Shown: positions 10,790 through 20,994, counted from the stretch's first letter. The stretch is DNA of 64,000 nt from Acidimicrobiaceae bacterium (GCA_027306605.1 DAHUZK010000023.1:1-64000); one strand, 5' to 3'. Numbers and translations are program-made. The notes: generated by a model not told the origin, from the letters alone.

Positions 10790-11980
10790 GTGGCGGCGGC
10801 GCAGGACGAGCCCGACGAGCGTGATCGGGACATCGACGATCCGCGGCGGAGCGGGTCGGAGCACGGTGGGGCTGCCGGCCGCCGCGGCGACGAGGTGCTG
10901 TCGGACCGCTTCGCCTCGCGGATCGAGCAGGACGTCGAGTCGCCCCTGCCGTGGCGCGCCATCGCCAAGAACTCGATCCTCGTCCTGGTGGCGGGCATCA
11001 CCATCTATCTGCTGTTCCCCAGCCTGACCGAGGTCTTCAGCTCGTTCCCCAAGCTGACCGACCTCGATCTCATCTGGTTCGGCTTCGCGCTGGTCCTGCA
11101 GGTGGCCCACTTCACGTGCACCATCGCCTTGCAGCGCATTGCGCTGCGCACCAAGGCATGGTTCTCGGTCGCGACGTCGCAGTTGGCGGGGAACGCGATC
11201 AGTCTCATCGTGCCGGGGGGTGCCGCGTTCGGGGCCGCGACGCAGTTCCGCATGCTCGCCGCCTCCGGGAACGATGCCGCGACGGCGGTGGCGGGCCTGA
11301 CGGCGTTCTCGCTCCTGGGCATCGGGGGGCTGCTGGCCCTCCCCGTCTTCGTGTTGCCGGCCATCCTGGCCGGCACGCCGATCGACAGCGGTCTCGAGCA
11401 CGCCGCCCTCCTGGGCATCGTGGCCTTCGTGCTCTTCGCCGGTTTCGGAGCGGCCGTGCTGCTCCTGGACAAGCCCATCCGCTGGACCGGCCATGCCGTG
11501 CAGTCGGTGCGCAACAGGCTGCTGCGCAAGCGCAAGCCGGTGACGGGACTGTCCGATCGCTTGGTCTACGAGCGCAACCGGATCCGTACGGTGCTGGGTC
11601 GGCAGTGGAAGGGAGCCGTGCTGCTGAGCAGCGGACGGCTCGCCTTCGACTACGGGACCCTGCTGGCGACCATCCGCGCCACGGGGGACCGCCCGAACCC
11701 GTCCCTCGTTCTCCTGGCCTACGCCGTCTCCGGGCTGCTGGCGCTGATCCCGATCACGCCGGGCGGGTTGGGGATCGTGGAGGCGGGCCTGAGCGCCCTG
11801 CTGATCCTGGCCGGCGTGCCCGGCGGCGACGCCGTCGTCGCCACGCTGGCGTATCGGGTCATCTCCTACTGGCTGCCCATCTTGGTGGGCCCCTTTGCCT
11901 ACCTCGCCTTCCGGCTGCGCTACGGACCGCCCGGGCACGATGCGACCGGGCCGGGAGGCTCGGCCCTGGCCACCGGGTGA
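10790..11980 (+). CDS. UPF0104 / lysylphosphatidylglycerol synthase TM-region (flippase-like) membrane protein
   Basis: Polytopic; PITPGGLGIVEAGLSALLILAGVP motif. Confidence 0.83.
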   Translation: MAAAQDEPDERDRDIDDPRRSGSEHGGAAGRRGDEVLSDRFASRIEQDVESPLPWRAIAKNSILVLVAGITIYLLFPSLTEVFSSFPKLTDLDLIWFGFALVLQVAHFTCTIALQRIALRTKAWFSVATSQLAGNAISLIVPGGAAFGAATQFRMLAASGNDAATAVAGLTAFSLLGIGGLLALPVFVLPAILAGTPIDSGLEHAALLGIVAFVLFAGFGAAVLLLDKPIRWTGHAVQSVRNRLLRKRKPVTGLSDRLVYERNRIRTVLGRQWKGAVLLSSGRLAFDYGTLLATIRATGDRPNPSLVLLAYAVSGLLALIPITPGGLGIVEAGLSALLILAGVPGGDAVVATLAYRVISYWLPILVGPFAYLAFRLRYGPPGHDATGPGGSALATG

Positions 11981-12207
11981 TGGACGGTGGCCGCCCGCTG
12001 GCGACGGTGGACGGTGGCGGCCCGGTGGCAGAGCGCCGGAACGCATCAAGGCCCGTGCCGGGTGCGTCGAAGGGTCGAGCGGGGCGCCGGACTTGGCGAG
12101 GGCGTCACGTCGAAGTCCTGGGCGGCGGCGCGCGGCGCGCGGCGCGGCTATCGTCCCTGCGACCCGTTGCCTCGGCGGAGCCCACACCATGCGAATCCCG
12201 GACCGTG

Positions 12208-13713
12208 ATGTTTGAGGGGACATGGGCGTCGGTGCGCACCCACCAGGTGCCGGTCTGGTTCGACGACGCCAAGTTGGGAGTGTTCATCCATTGGGGGCCC
12301 TACTCGGTCCCGGGCTGGGCACCGCGCGTACCGGACATCCAACGACTGCTCATCGACGACGGGCCCAGGCGGATGCTGAGGGAGAACCCGTACGCCGAGT
12401 GGTACCTCAACACGATGCAGATCAAGGGAAGCCCGACCCAGCTGCACCATGCCGTGGTCTACGGGCAGGACTATCCCTACGACAACTTCGCCAGGACCTT
12501 CAGCGAGGCCTCGGCGGGGGCCGACCTCGAGGCAATCGCCGAGGCGTGCCGGTCGGCCGGGGCGCGCTACGTCGTGCTCACGACGAAGCACCACGACGGC
12601 TTCGCGCTGTGGCCGTCGGCCATCGCCCATCCCGTCAAGGGCAGGTACCACGCCGCGCGTGACCTCGTCGGCGAGCTGAGCGAAGCGGTCCGGGCCCGCC
12701 GGATGCGTATGGGCCTCTACTACTCGGGCGGCTACGACTGGCCCTACAACGGCGCAGTCCTCCAGCGTGCCGCTGACGCCATCCTGGCCGTTCCGGAAGG
12801 CGAGCACTACGTGCGCTACGTCACGGCACACGTCCGCGAGCTCATCGACCGCTACCAGCCCTCGGTGTTGTGGAACGACATCGGGTGGCCGCTCGACGGG
12901 AACCTGGCAGAACTGTTCGCGCACTACTACAACACCGTCGAGGATGGGGTCATCAATGACCGGTGGCGCGAACCCTTGGCGCGCAACACGGTCGTGGACG
13001 GGTTCGTGCGCGCCTCGGGGGCTGTGCTGCAGGCGCTGTGGCGCTTCATTCCCGAGCGTCACAAGCACCTCACCTTCGCCACGCCGAAGCACTGTGACTT
13101 CCGGACGCCGGAGTACGAGGTGCCGCGGGAGGCCTCGACGGACAAGTGGGAGCTGGCCCGGGGCGTGGGCCACTCCTTCGGAGCGAACCGTGACGAGCAG
13201 CCCGAGGACATGATCCGCGGGACAGAGCTGATCCAGATGTTCTGCGACGTCGTGGCGAAGAACGGCAATCTGCTGATCGGCATCGGTCCGCGACCCGACG
13301 GAACCATCCCGGACCAGCAGTTGGCGCCCTTGCGCGCACTCGGCTCGTGGCTGGAGGTGAACGGTGAGGCCATCGACGGCAGCCGGCCCTGGGTGGTGAG
13401 CGAGTCGCGGACCCTCGAGGGCACGGGGTTGCGCTTCACCACGAGCGGGGAGGGACTCTACGCACTTCTCATGGGCATGCCCTCGGGACGCCGGATGACG
13501 CTGCGCGCCGTCGACGGGTCCCGTGTCGAACGCGTGCGCCTGGTCGGGGTGCCCGATGCCTCGCTCGAATGGGGAGCCGACGACAGCGGTTCTCTCACCG
13601 TCGTCCTCCCGGAGCGTCTGCCCCTCTCTCCGGTGACCACGCTCGATCTCGGGCGGGGCGTGCGGGCCCTCCTCGGGACCCCGGAAGCATCAAAGTCGTC
13701 GCGCCGAGCCTGA
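12208..13713 (+). CDS. Alpha-L-fucosidase (GH29-like)
   Basis: WFDDAKLGVFIHWGPYSVPGWA, YVVLTTKHHDGFALWPS, GLYYSGGYDW, WNDIGWP, NGNLLIGIGPRPDG; start at ATG 12208 rather than the track's 10951. Confidence 0.9.
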   Translation: MFEGTWASVRTHQVPVWFDDAKLGVFIHWGPYSVPGWAPRVPDIQRLLIDDGPRRMLRENPYAEWYLNTMQIKGSPTQLHHAVVYGQDYPYDNFARTFSEASAGADLEAIAEACRSAGARYVVLTTKHHDGFALWPSAIAHPVKGRYHAARDLVGELSEAVRARRMRMGLYYSGGYDWPYNGAVLQRAADAILAVPEGEHYVRYVTAHVRELIDRYQPSVLWNDIGWPLDGNLAELFAHYYNTVEDGVINDRWREPLARNTVVDGFVRASGAVLQALWRFIPERHKHLTFATPKHCDFRTPEYEVPREASTDKWELARGVGHSFGANRDEQPEDMIRGTELIQMFCDVVAKNGNLLIGIGPRPDGTIPDQQLAPLRALGSWLEVNGEAIDGSRPWVVSESRTLEGTGLRFTTSGEGLYALLMGMPSGRRMTLRAVDGSRVERVRLVGVPDASLEWGADDSGSLTVVLPERLPLSPVTTLDLGRGVRALLGTPEASKSSRRA

Positions 13714-13751
13714 GGTCGAGCACGGTTCGTGCCGCCACGGCGGGTGCGGGC

Positions 13752-14150
13752 TCAGCCGGTCAGCACGAGCTGGGTCTGTGTCACCTTCGCCACCAGCCGG
13801 CCAGCGGCGTCGCGGACCTCCGTCTCGACGACGACGACGGTGCGCCCGACGTGCAGCGGCCGGGACACGGCCTCGACCGAGCCTTCGCGGACGCCGCGCA
13901 AGAAGTTCGTCTTCGACTCGACGGTGGTCGTGCCCTGCGCTTCGGCCGGCAGGTTGAGGAAGGCACAGGCACCTCCCGTGCTGTCGGCGAGAGCCATCAC
14001 CGCACCGCCGTGCAAGAGACCGTTGACTGTGCAGAGACCTGGGGCCCAGTCGAGCCGAGCCCGCACCTCTTCCTTCGTGTACCTGGAGAAGGTCGCGCCG
14101 AGCGTTCTCGTCAGCGGCATGAGCTCGAGCAGCTGCTCGGGGTCGGGCAC
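13752..14150 (-). CDS. PaaI-type hotdog thioesterase
   Basis: GLLHGGAVMALADSTGGACAF and C-terminal hotdog beta pattern. Confidence 0.82.
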   Translation of the reverse strand: MPDPEQLLELMPLTRTLGATFSRYTKEEVRARLDWAPGLCTVNGLLHGGAVMALADSTGGACAFLNLPAEAQGTTTVESKTNFLRGVREGSVEAVSRPLHVGRTVVVVETEVRDAAGRLVAKVTQTQLVLTG

Positions 14151-14516
14151 GGGTGCAGGCTAGTGACCATTGGCCCTAGTGCCACTCTCGCAGGGTCTGC
14201 ATGATCTTGAACAGGACGAGCGGCTGCCGGCGCTGCAGTTCGCCGAAAACAGATCCGGCCTGAAGCCTCCCGGCGAGCGTCGTTTCGTTTGCGGCAGGGG
14301 TCCCGAGCCCCCGGCGGCCCCTCGTCCTCTTTTGCCGGCCGTGTTCTCCGCTTTTGCCCGCCGCCGTGTTCTCCGCCGGGACGGCGCACGAAGCTGGGCT
14401 GCCCGCAGCACCGGCTCACGGCGAGCGGGGCAACCGCATCCCGCGTCAACGGCCGTGACAAGCTACCGTCTGCCCTCTCGTTGAATCTGCCCGCTCGTTC
14501 AGGTGGTGGAGTCCGC

Positions 14517-15185
14517 ATGCTGATTCAGCTGTTCGTCATCGGTCTCGTGGTGACGCTCGAGCCGATTCCGCTCACGGCCATGATCCTCCTGCTTGCCGCC
14601 GAAGGAGGGTTGCTCAAGGGCCTCGGTTACGTCCTCGGCTGGATGGTCACGCTTGTCGGCATCGTGGCGGCGACGGTGGCGCTCACCGGCGGCAAGCCAC
14701 TCATCCCCCACAGCAACCCTTCGACCGCCGCGTTGAGCGTCAAGTTGGCGGCTGGCGCCATCCTCGTCTTCATCGGATACCGGCGGCGGGGCCGGGGCCG
14801 GCCGTCGTCGAGCACGGCGACGCCCAAGAAGGAGCCGCGTTGGATGAGCGGCATCAACCGCATCAACCCGCTGGCGGCTGCCGGGCTCGCCTTTCTCCTC
14901 CAGCCCTGGGTCATGGTGGCCGCCGGCGTCTCGACCATCACCGAGGCCAAGCTCTCCAGCCCCCTCGAGTACTTCGCCGTCTTTGCCTTCTGCCTCTTGT
15001 GCTCGGCGAGCTACCTCGTGATGGAGACCTACGCCGCGCTGCGCCCGGCCGAGGTCCAGACTTCGTTGCAAGCGCTCCTCGGCTGGATCACGCGCCACCG
15101 CGACGAGGCCATCGTGTTCCTCTCGGTCGCCCTGGGTCTGTACCTGATGGCCGTGAGCATCTACGGACTGGTGAGCGGCACGTAG
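14517..15185 (+). CDS. GAP-family (LysE-like) membrane protein
   Basis: MLIQLFVIGLVVTLEPIPLTAMILLLA... six-TM pattern; start at ATG 14517. Confidence 0.7.
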   Translation: MLIQLFVIGLVVTLEPIPLTAMILLLAAEGGLLKGLGYVLGWMVTLVGIVAATVALTGGKPLIPHSNPSTAALSVKLAAGAILVFIGYRRRGRGRPSSSTATPKKEPRWMSGINRINPLAAAGLAFLLQPWVMVAAGVSTITEAKLSSPLEYFAVFAFCLLCSASYLVMETYAALRPAEVQTSLQALLGWITRHRDEAIVFLSVALGLYLMAVSIYGLVSGT

Positions 15186-15319
15186 GCGAGCGAACGTCGG
15201 CCCTGGGAACGGGCCGAGAGGTCGATCCCGCACTGCCAAACGATCGTTGGGTGACCCGTGCCGAACGAGGAACCGTCGAGGGGCGCAGGCCCCATTTTCC
15301 CTCGGAAGGGTCGCTCACT

Positions 15320-15550
15320 ATGGTTGCGCCCAGCCGGGGAAGACGCAGGAGCGTGGCGATGCAGAACCACCACCCGAAGATCGCACAGCGGTCCGACCGC
15401 ATGTGGGTTGTGGAGTGCCCGCAGTGCCGGAACGACCCGAGCTCGGCACTTCCGATCGGCATCGGGATGCCCCTGCGCGACCGCGAGACGGCGGAGCGGC
15501 TTCGCGAGAACCACGCGACGCGACAGGTGCGGCGGGCGGTCGCGTCCTAG
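15320..15550 (+). CDS. Small hypothetical protein with a single CPQC motif
   Basis: MVAPSRGRRRSVAMQNHHPKIAQRSDRMWVVECPQC...; alternative start 15359. Confidence 0.5.
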   Translation: MVAPSRGRRRSVAMQNHHPKIAQRSDRMWVVECPQCRNDPSSALPIGIGMPLRDRETAERLRENHATRQVRRAVAS

Positions 15551-15586
15551 GGTGGAAACACGGGCGATGGCAGACCCGGACAGACG

Positions 15587-15976
15587 GTGACCGGGCCCGC
15601 CGGCATCGTCACGAAGGTCAGCCCGCGCTCGGTCGCCGAGACGGTCACCGCGCTCGAGGCGATCCTGGGCGACAGGGGGCTGAAGGTCTTCGCCGTCATC
15701 GACCAGCGGGAAGCGGCACGCGCCGTGGGCCTCGACCTGAGAGAGACGACCCTGGTGATCTTCGGCAACCCGGCCGCCGGGACCGGCATCATGGACGCCA
15801 TCCCCCTGGTGGCGCTCGACCTCCCGCTCAAGGTCCTCGTGTGGGGGGACGAGGACGGCACCAAGGTGAGCTACACGGCGCCGGCCGCGTTGGCGGCGCG
15901 CTACGGGTTGGCGCCCGAGCAGGCGGCCGTCTTCGAGGGTCTCGAAGGGCTGACCGACGCCCTCGTCGCCGAGTGA
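15587..15976 (+). CDS. DUF302-domain protein
   Basis: GLKVFAVIDQREAARAVGLDLRETTLVIFGNPAAGTGIMDAIPLVALDLPLKVLVWGDEDG is typical of DUF302. Confidence 0.88.
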   Translation: MTGPAGIVTKVSPRSVAETVTALEAILGDRGLKVFAVIDQREAARAVGLDLRETTLVIFGNPAAGTGIMDAIPLVALDLPLKVLVWGDEDGTKVSYTAPAALAARYGLAPEQAAVFEGLEGLTDALVAE

Positions 15977-16100
15977 CCCCGCACCGCGCGGCAGCCTTGA
16001 CGGCGCCCGTCCCGGCAACTGGCTGAGGCCGAGGTCCTGTGACAGTCTGGGTGACACCACGTCACAACGGTTCGAGCGCCTGTCAGGGGAACCACGCCAA

Positions 16101-17009
16101 GTGTCCACCAGCACCTTTCCCTACTCGACCGTGGAGCTCGACCGGTTCCGTCAGGTCCAGCGCCTGGCGTACGACATCGCGATGGAGGTCGAGTCCCGGC
16201 TCTGGGACGGGATGACCGAGGCCGACGCCTGCGATCTCGTCCTGGCGACCCAGGACCGCCACGGCGTCCGCCAGGTCTTCCACGAGCCCTACGTCTGGTT
16301 CGGTGGGCGCACGCTGCTCGAATCCGGATGGGCCCGCCATCGGGGCAGCGCGCGCGGCCCGGCGGCGGCGCGGGTCGGTCCGCCTCCGCCGTTCGCCGCC
16401 ACGGAGGCCAAGCTGGCCGAGGGCACGCCGGTGATCATCGACCTCGGTCCGGTGGCCGACGGCATCCCCGCCGACGTCGGCTACTCGTGCGTCTTCGGGG
16501 CCAACCCGTTGTTCGACGACCTCGACCGGGCCCTGCCGCGCATCCGGGCGTTTCTGCTCGAGGGCGTACAGGCCGGCGAGACCATGCTCTCGCTCTACCG
16601 CGAGCTCGACTTCCTCCTGGCCCAGCGCGGGTGGCGCAACTGCCACGAGCACTACCCGGACCGGGCGCTCGGGCACCTCGTCTTCCCACTGGACCGTGAT
16701 CCCGACCGGCCCTCCCCGCTGCCCGGCTACGGCGCCGCTGCCGCCGAGGGGCTGCTTGCGGCGGGGGTGACCGCTCTCGACGACGGCACGGCCTACCCGG
16801 TGTGGAACGACACCTCGTTCAGCGACTTCAAGGCCTCGCCCGGCGTGTGGGCGGTCGAACCGCACGTCGGACGTGACGGGGTGGGGGTGAAATTCGAGGA
16901 GCTGCTGGTTGTCACCGAGGACGACGCCTTCTGGCTCGACGAACAGCTGCCGCACGCCCGGCGCTGGGCCTCGGCGGGGTACAGCTTCGAGGCGCTGCGG
17001 AGGGCGTGA
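16101..17009 (+). CDS. M24-family (Xaa-Pro peptidase-like) metallohydrolase
   Basis: TPVIIDLGPVADGIPADVGYSCVFG; HEHYPDRALGH; WAVEPHVG. Confidence 0.75.
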   Translation: MSTSTFPYSTVELDRFRQVQRLAYDIAMEVESRLWDGMTEADACDLVLATQDRHGVRQVFHEPYVWFGGRTLLESGWARHRGSARGPAAARVGPPPPFAATEAKLAEGTPVIIDLGPVADGIPADVGYSCVFGANPLFDDLDRALPRIRAFLLEGVQAGETMLSLYRELDFLLAQRGWRNCHEHYPDRALGHLVFPLDRDPDRPSPLPGYGAAAAEGLLAAGVTALDDGTAYPVWNDTSFSDFKASPGVWAVEPHVGRDGVGVKFEELLVVTEDDAFWLDEQLPHARRWASAGYSFEALRRA

Positions 17010-17629
17010 TGCCGACACGGACGCGCTCCCGCACCCGCACCGTGGCGCAGCAGCGGCGTGCGGCCACCGAGCAGGCGATCCTCGATGCCACCGAGGCCCT
17101 GCTCGAACAGCGACGCTTCCGCGACCTGACCGTGGAGGACGTCATGGATGTGGCCGGTCTCGGTCGTACGGCCTTCTACCGCTACTTCCCCGACCTCGAG
17201 AGCGTCATGCTGCGTCATATGGCGGGCATCGCCGAGGAGCTCGACGCCGCCGCGGCCGACTGGCTGGCGGCGGACGACCCTGACGCGCAGCTGGTCGAAT
17301 CGGGACGGCGTATCGCCCGCGTGTACCGTGATCACGGCCGGCTGATGCAGGCCTTTTCCGACGCGGCCGGCGCCGGACCCGACGTGCACGATGCCTGGCG
17401 GGCCGTCCTCGACGGCCTTGTCGAGCCGGGGGTGGCGCATCTCGACGCGTTGATCGCGGCCGACCGGGCCCAGTGCGACCGGCCTGGCGAGACGATCCGT
17501 GCCCTGTCGGCGCTGATCGATCGCTACCTCCTCGACGTCTATGGGGGGAGCGCCGGCGTCGACATTGAGGAGCCGGTCGCCGTGCTCGTGCAGATCTGGC
17601 GGCGGACGCTGCGCTTGACGGGCTCCTGA
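17009..17629 (+). CDS. TetR-family regulator
   Basis: N-terminal HTH RAATEQAILDATEALLEQRRFRDLTVEDVMDVAGLGRTAFYRYFPD; overlaps the M24 stop. Confidence 0.88.
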   Translation: MPTRTRSRTRTVAQQRRAATEQAILDATEALLEQRRFRDLTVEDVMDVAGLGRTAFYRYFPDLESVMLRHMAGIAEELDAAAADWLAADDPDAQLVESGRRIARVYRDHGRLMQAFSDAAGAGPDVHDAWRAVLDGLVEPGVAHLDALIAADRAQCDRPGETIRALSALIDRYLLDVYGGSAGVDIEEPVAVLVQIWRRTLRLTGS

Positions 17630-17635
17630 CCCTGC

Positions 17636-18754
17636 TCAACCCGCCTGGCCCGCGGCCGTCTCGTCCGCTGCCGTCTCGCCCGTGGTCGGTGGGTGCTGTG
17701 GTGAGCCGATGAGCTTGGCCGAGAACTTCACCGCCTTGACCGCGCTCGTCACGCCGGTCTGCAGGGCGGCTCCGACGACGATGAAGACGATGCCGAGCCA
17801 GAAGAGGTAGCGCCAGCCGAGCATCAAGATGCCGAAGCGACCCAGCATGTAGGGCGGCGAGCAGACGATTGCACCCATGGCACCGCCGACAACCGTGGCC
17901 GCCAGCTTGTCGCGCCTGTTCCTGGTCGTCTTCTCGATGCCGACGATGCGGGCCGGCACGGCGAGGTAGCAGAGCATCATGATGCCGACGACGATGCTCT
18001 GGCTGAGGACGAAAGGCCAATGACCCCAGCGCGTCACGATGAGCGTGGAGTACGAGAGCGCCAGCCCGACCGACACGCCCCACACGAGGATGGTGCCCAG
18101 GTGCTGGTTGGCCTTGGTGAAAGCGGGTCGGATGCGCGGCTCACCCGGCTCGGAGATGGCGAAGGCGAAGACCCCGTTGAGGTAGAAGCTGGCGGCGGTG
18201 AGCGCCGTGACGGCGAGCACGGCTGGGATGAGGAGTGGACCTCGGATGATGTTGAACTGGCGGTGGTGCAGGACGTGGATCTTGATGTCGAGCATGGCGA
18301 CCCAGATCCACATGGCGGGGACGATCTGGACCAGGGTCAGGCGCCAGTTGGTGATGAGGAGCTTCAGCCCCTGGAACAGCATGAGGAACGCACCCACGAT
18401 GAGCCCGAGCGGGGCGAGCCAGCGGTGACGCCGGCTCAGGTCGAGGACGGCCCGCTCGACCGCGTCGTCGTCGCTGCGCCGGATGGCTTCGATCAGACGC
18501 AGGATGGCCGCCCCGATGCGCTCGCGTCGGGTGCGTCGCCCGTCCGGCTTCACCGGCCCGACCTGGGAGGCTGGCCCAACCTGGGAGGCTGCAGGCGATG
18601 GTGTGGGCGCTGAGGTGGGCGCGGTGGACGTGGTGGACGTGGTGGACGTGGGAGTGCCGGAGCCGCATGCCGTGCTCCGATCGTCGTCGTTCACCGTGGC
18701 CATCGTTCCTCGCGTCCTGTCGCCGACCTTCATTGTGACGCCGTCCATGGTCAC
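17636..18754 (-). CDS. Polytopic membrane protein of unknown function
   Basis: Several TM segments after a disordered Ser/Thr/Pro N-terminus; probable start MATVNDDD at 18703. Confidence 0.65.
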   Translation of the reverse strand: MTMDGVTMKVGDRTRGTMATVNDDDRSTACGSGTPTSTTSTTSTAPTSAPTPSPAASQVGPASQVGPVKPDGRRTRRERIGAAILRLIEAIRRSDDDAVERAVLDLSRRHRWLAPLGLIVGAFLMLFQGLKLLITNWRLTLVQIVPAMWIWVAMLDIKIHVLHHRQFNIIRGPLLIPAVLAVTALTAASFYLNGVFAFAISEPGEPRIRPAFTKANQHLGTILVWGVSVGLALSYSTLIVTRWGHWPFVLSQSIVVGIMMLCYLAVPARIVGIEKTTRNRRDKLAATVVGGAMGAIVCSPPYMLGRFGILMLGWRYLFWLGIVFIVVGAALQTGVTSAVKAVKFSAKLIGSPQHPPTTGETAADETAAGQAG

Positions 18755-18879
18755 CCCGTCGACCGGGACCCCGAAGACGCCATCTCGATCGGCGCCGCGG
18801 CCGGTGCCGTCGCTGCATAGCCTTCAGCGGGGGCAAGGAGGCGACACCGCATGCCAGTGAGAAGTCGGAGGAGTCGGCC

Positions 18880-20343
18880 ATGACGGTTGAAGAGCAGATC
18901 AGGCTGGCGGACACGCCCGTCCCGCGGGCCGTGCACCACCTGAGCGACGAGGAGAGCAAGGCCAAGGGGAAGGCGGCGCGGTCGTCGGTGCCACGTGTCA
19001 GCCAGGGCTGGTACGAGACCGCGGCCGACCGGCCCGATCCGGTGGCCCTGCTCGAGGACCAGGCGCGGACTCGGGTCGCCGAGCTGGTGCCCATCCGCTA
19101 CGGCCGCATGTTGGTCTCGCCCTTCACGTTCTTCCGGGGCGCCGCCCTGATCATGGCGTCCGACCTGTCGACCACCCCGCGGTCGGGGCTCACCGCCCAG
19201 ATCTGCGGTGACGCGCACCTCTCCAACTTCGGCGTGTTCGGTACACCAGAACGCCAGCTCGTGTTCGACTGCAACGACTTCGACGAGACGCTGCCCGGCC
19301 CGTGGGAATGGGACATCAAGCGCCTGGCCGCCAGCCTGGTCGTGGCGGCACGCCAGCGCGGGTTCGACAAAGACGTGCGGGCCGAAGCCGTCCGCAGCCT
19401 GGGTCGCGTGTACCGCGATGCCATGCGGCTCATGGCGATGCTGAACAACTTGGAGGTCTGGTACAGCCGCATCGAGGTCGAGACCATCGTCGACGCGCTG
19501 CGGCGCGATGCGGTTGCGACGCGTTCGAAGGCGGGGCAGCACATGGCCGCCACCGCGACCAAGCTCGTCACCAAGGCCCACACCAAGGACTCCATGAAGG
19601 CACTCGACAAGCTGACCTACGTCGTCGATGGCGAGCGTCGCATCGTCAGTGATCCACCGCTTATCGTGCCGGTGGAGGAGCTCTATCCCGAGGCCGAATC
19701 GGAGCGCCTTGTCAGCCTGTTCCACGACGTTGTCCGTCTGTACCGCCAGAGTCTGCCCACCGACCGACGTCATTTGCTCGAACAGTTCACCGTGAGCCAG
19801 ATGGCCCGCAAGGTCGTGGGCGTCGGCAGCGTCGGCACCCGTGCCTGGGTCCTGTTGCTCCACGGGCCGCGTCACGACGACGTCCTGTTCCTCCAGGCCA
19901 AGGAAGCCGAGGCATCCGTGCTGGAACGGTTCTTGAAGAAGAGCGCCTATGAGAACCACGGCGCACGGGTCGTGGCGGGTCAGCGCCTGATGCAGGCTGC
20001 GAGCGACATCTTCTTGGGCTGGCAGCGTGCCCACGGGGTTGACGGCGTTCCGCGGGATTTCTACATCCGCCAGCTCCAGGACTGGAAGGGTTCGGTCGAC
20101 CCGGATTCCGCCATTCCGGAGGGGATGAAGACCTACGCCGAACTGTGCGGCCACAGCCTGGCCCGGGCCCACGCCCGCTCGGGCGACCGGATCGCCATGG
20201 CGGCCTATCTGGGCTCGAAGCCGACGTTCGACAAGGCGCTGGTGCGCTTCGCCGAGACCTACGCCGACCAGAACGAGCGGGACTACGAGGCGTTCGTCAA
20301 GGCCTGCAAGAGCGGGCGGCTCCACGCCGAGGAAGGCGTCTGA
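18880..20343 (+). CDS. DUF2252-family protein
   Basis: FTFFRGAALIMASDL, ICGDAHLSNFGVFGTPERQLVFDCNDFDETLPGPWEWDIKRLAASL, CGHSLARAHARSGD. Confidence 0.92.
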   Translation: MTVEEQIRLADTPVPRAVHHLSDEESKAKGKAARSSVPRVSQGWYETAADRPDPVALLEDQARTRVAELVPIRYGRMLVSPFTFFRGAALIMASDLSTTPRSGLTAQICGDAHLSNFGVFGTPERQLVFDCNDFDETLPGPWEWDIKRLAASLVVAARQRGFDKDVRAEAVRSLGRVYRDAMRLMAMLNNLEVWYSRIEVETIVDALRRDAVATRSKAGQHMAATATKLVTKAHTKDSMKALDKLTYVVDGERRIVSDPPLIVPVEELYPEAESERLVSLFHDVVRLYRQSLPTDRRHLLEQFTVSQMARKVVGVGSVGTRAWVLLLHGPRHDDVLFLQAKEAEASVLERFLKKSAYENHGARVVAGQRLMQAASDIFLGWQRAHGVDGVPRDFYIRQLQDWKGSVDPDSAIPEGMKTYAELCGHSLARAHARSGDRIAMAAYLGSKPTFDKALVRFAETYADQNERDYEAFVKACKSGRLHAEEGV

Positions 20344-20501
20344 GGCGGGCCGCCCGGAGCTGCCCGGAGCCGCCCGGCGCCAACGGGCCGGAATCTTTCG
20401 CGGTTCTCCGATTCGGAAAGGGAGCTCGGGTTCGGGCAGAATAGGGGTTGAACGCCAGAGAGGCGTGCCCCGAGCGACGTCCACAAACCCAAGGAGCACT
20501 C

Positions 20502-20903
20502 ATGCTTGCCGCGAGCTACCCGGTTCTCGATGCCTTCCTGACGATGTTGTACTTCTTCCTCTTCATCATCTGGATCTGGCTGCTGATCACGGTCTTCATA
20601 GACATCTTCCGCAGCCGCGACATCGGTGGCTGGGCCAAGGCGCTGTGGGTGATCTTCGTGATCATCCTGCCTTTCTTGGGTGTGTTCGTGTACCTGATCG
20701 CCCGGGGCGGCAAGATGCACGAGCGGGCAGCGCAGGACGCGGCCCAGCAGCAGAAGGCCTTCGACGAGTACGTGCGCCAGGCCGCCGGCACGCCGGGTTC
20801 CGACAGCGCATCGCAGTTGGCCAAGTTGGCCGACCTCAAGGCCCAGGGCGTACTGACCGACGCAGAGTTCGAGGACCAGAAGGCCAAGATTCTGAGCAGC
20901 TAG
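20502..20903 (+). CDS. PLDc_N-like two-TM plus SHOCT protein (copy B)
   Basis: Same length (133 aa) as copy A at 10357-10758, near-identical 5' half; C-terminal SHOCT. Confidence 0.85.
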   Translation: MLAASYPVLDAFLTMLYFFLFIIWIWLLITVFIDIFRSRDIGGWAKALWVIFVIILPFLGVFVYLIARGGKMHERAAQDAAQQQKAFDEYVRQAAGTPGSDSASQLAKLADLKAQGVLTDAEFEDQKAKILSS

Positions 20904-20994
20904 CCCGTCGAGTCGATCGAGTCCGAGTCCGTCGCCCGACGCAGACGGACACGGACACAGTAGGTACGAAAGAGGACGAGGAGAGGAGGCCGAG

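Noticed and set aside
10951-13713. 920-aa ORF starting inside the UPF0104 gene
   Set aside because: Only the part from ATG 12208 has homology-like content (alpha-fucosidase); the N-terminal 419 codons are an out-of-frame reading of the upstream gene
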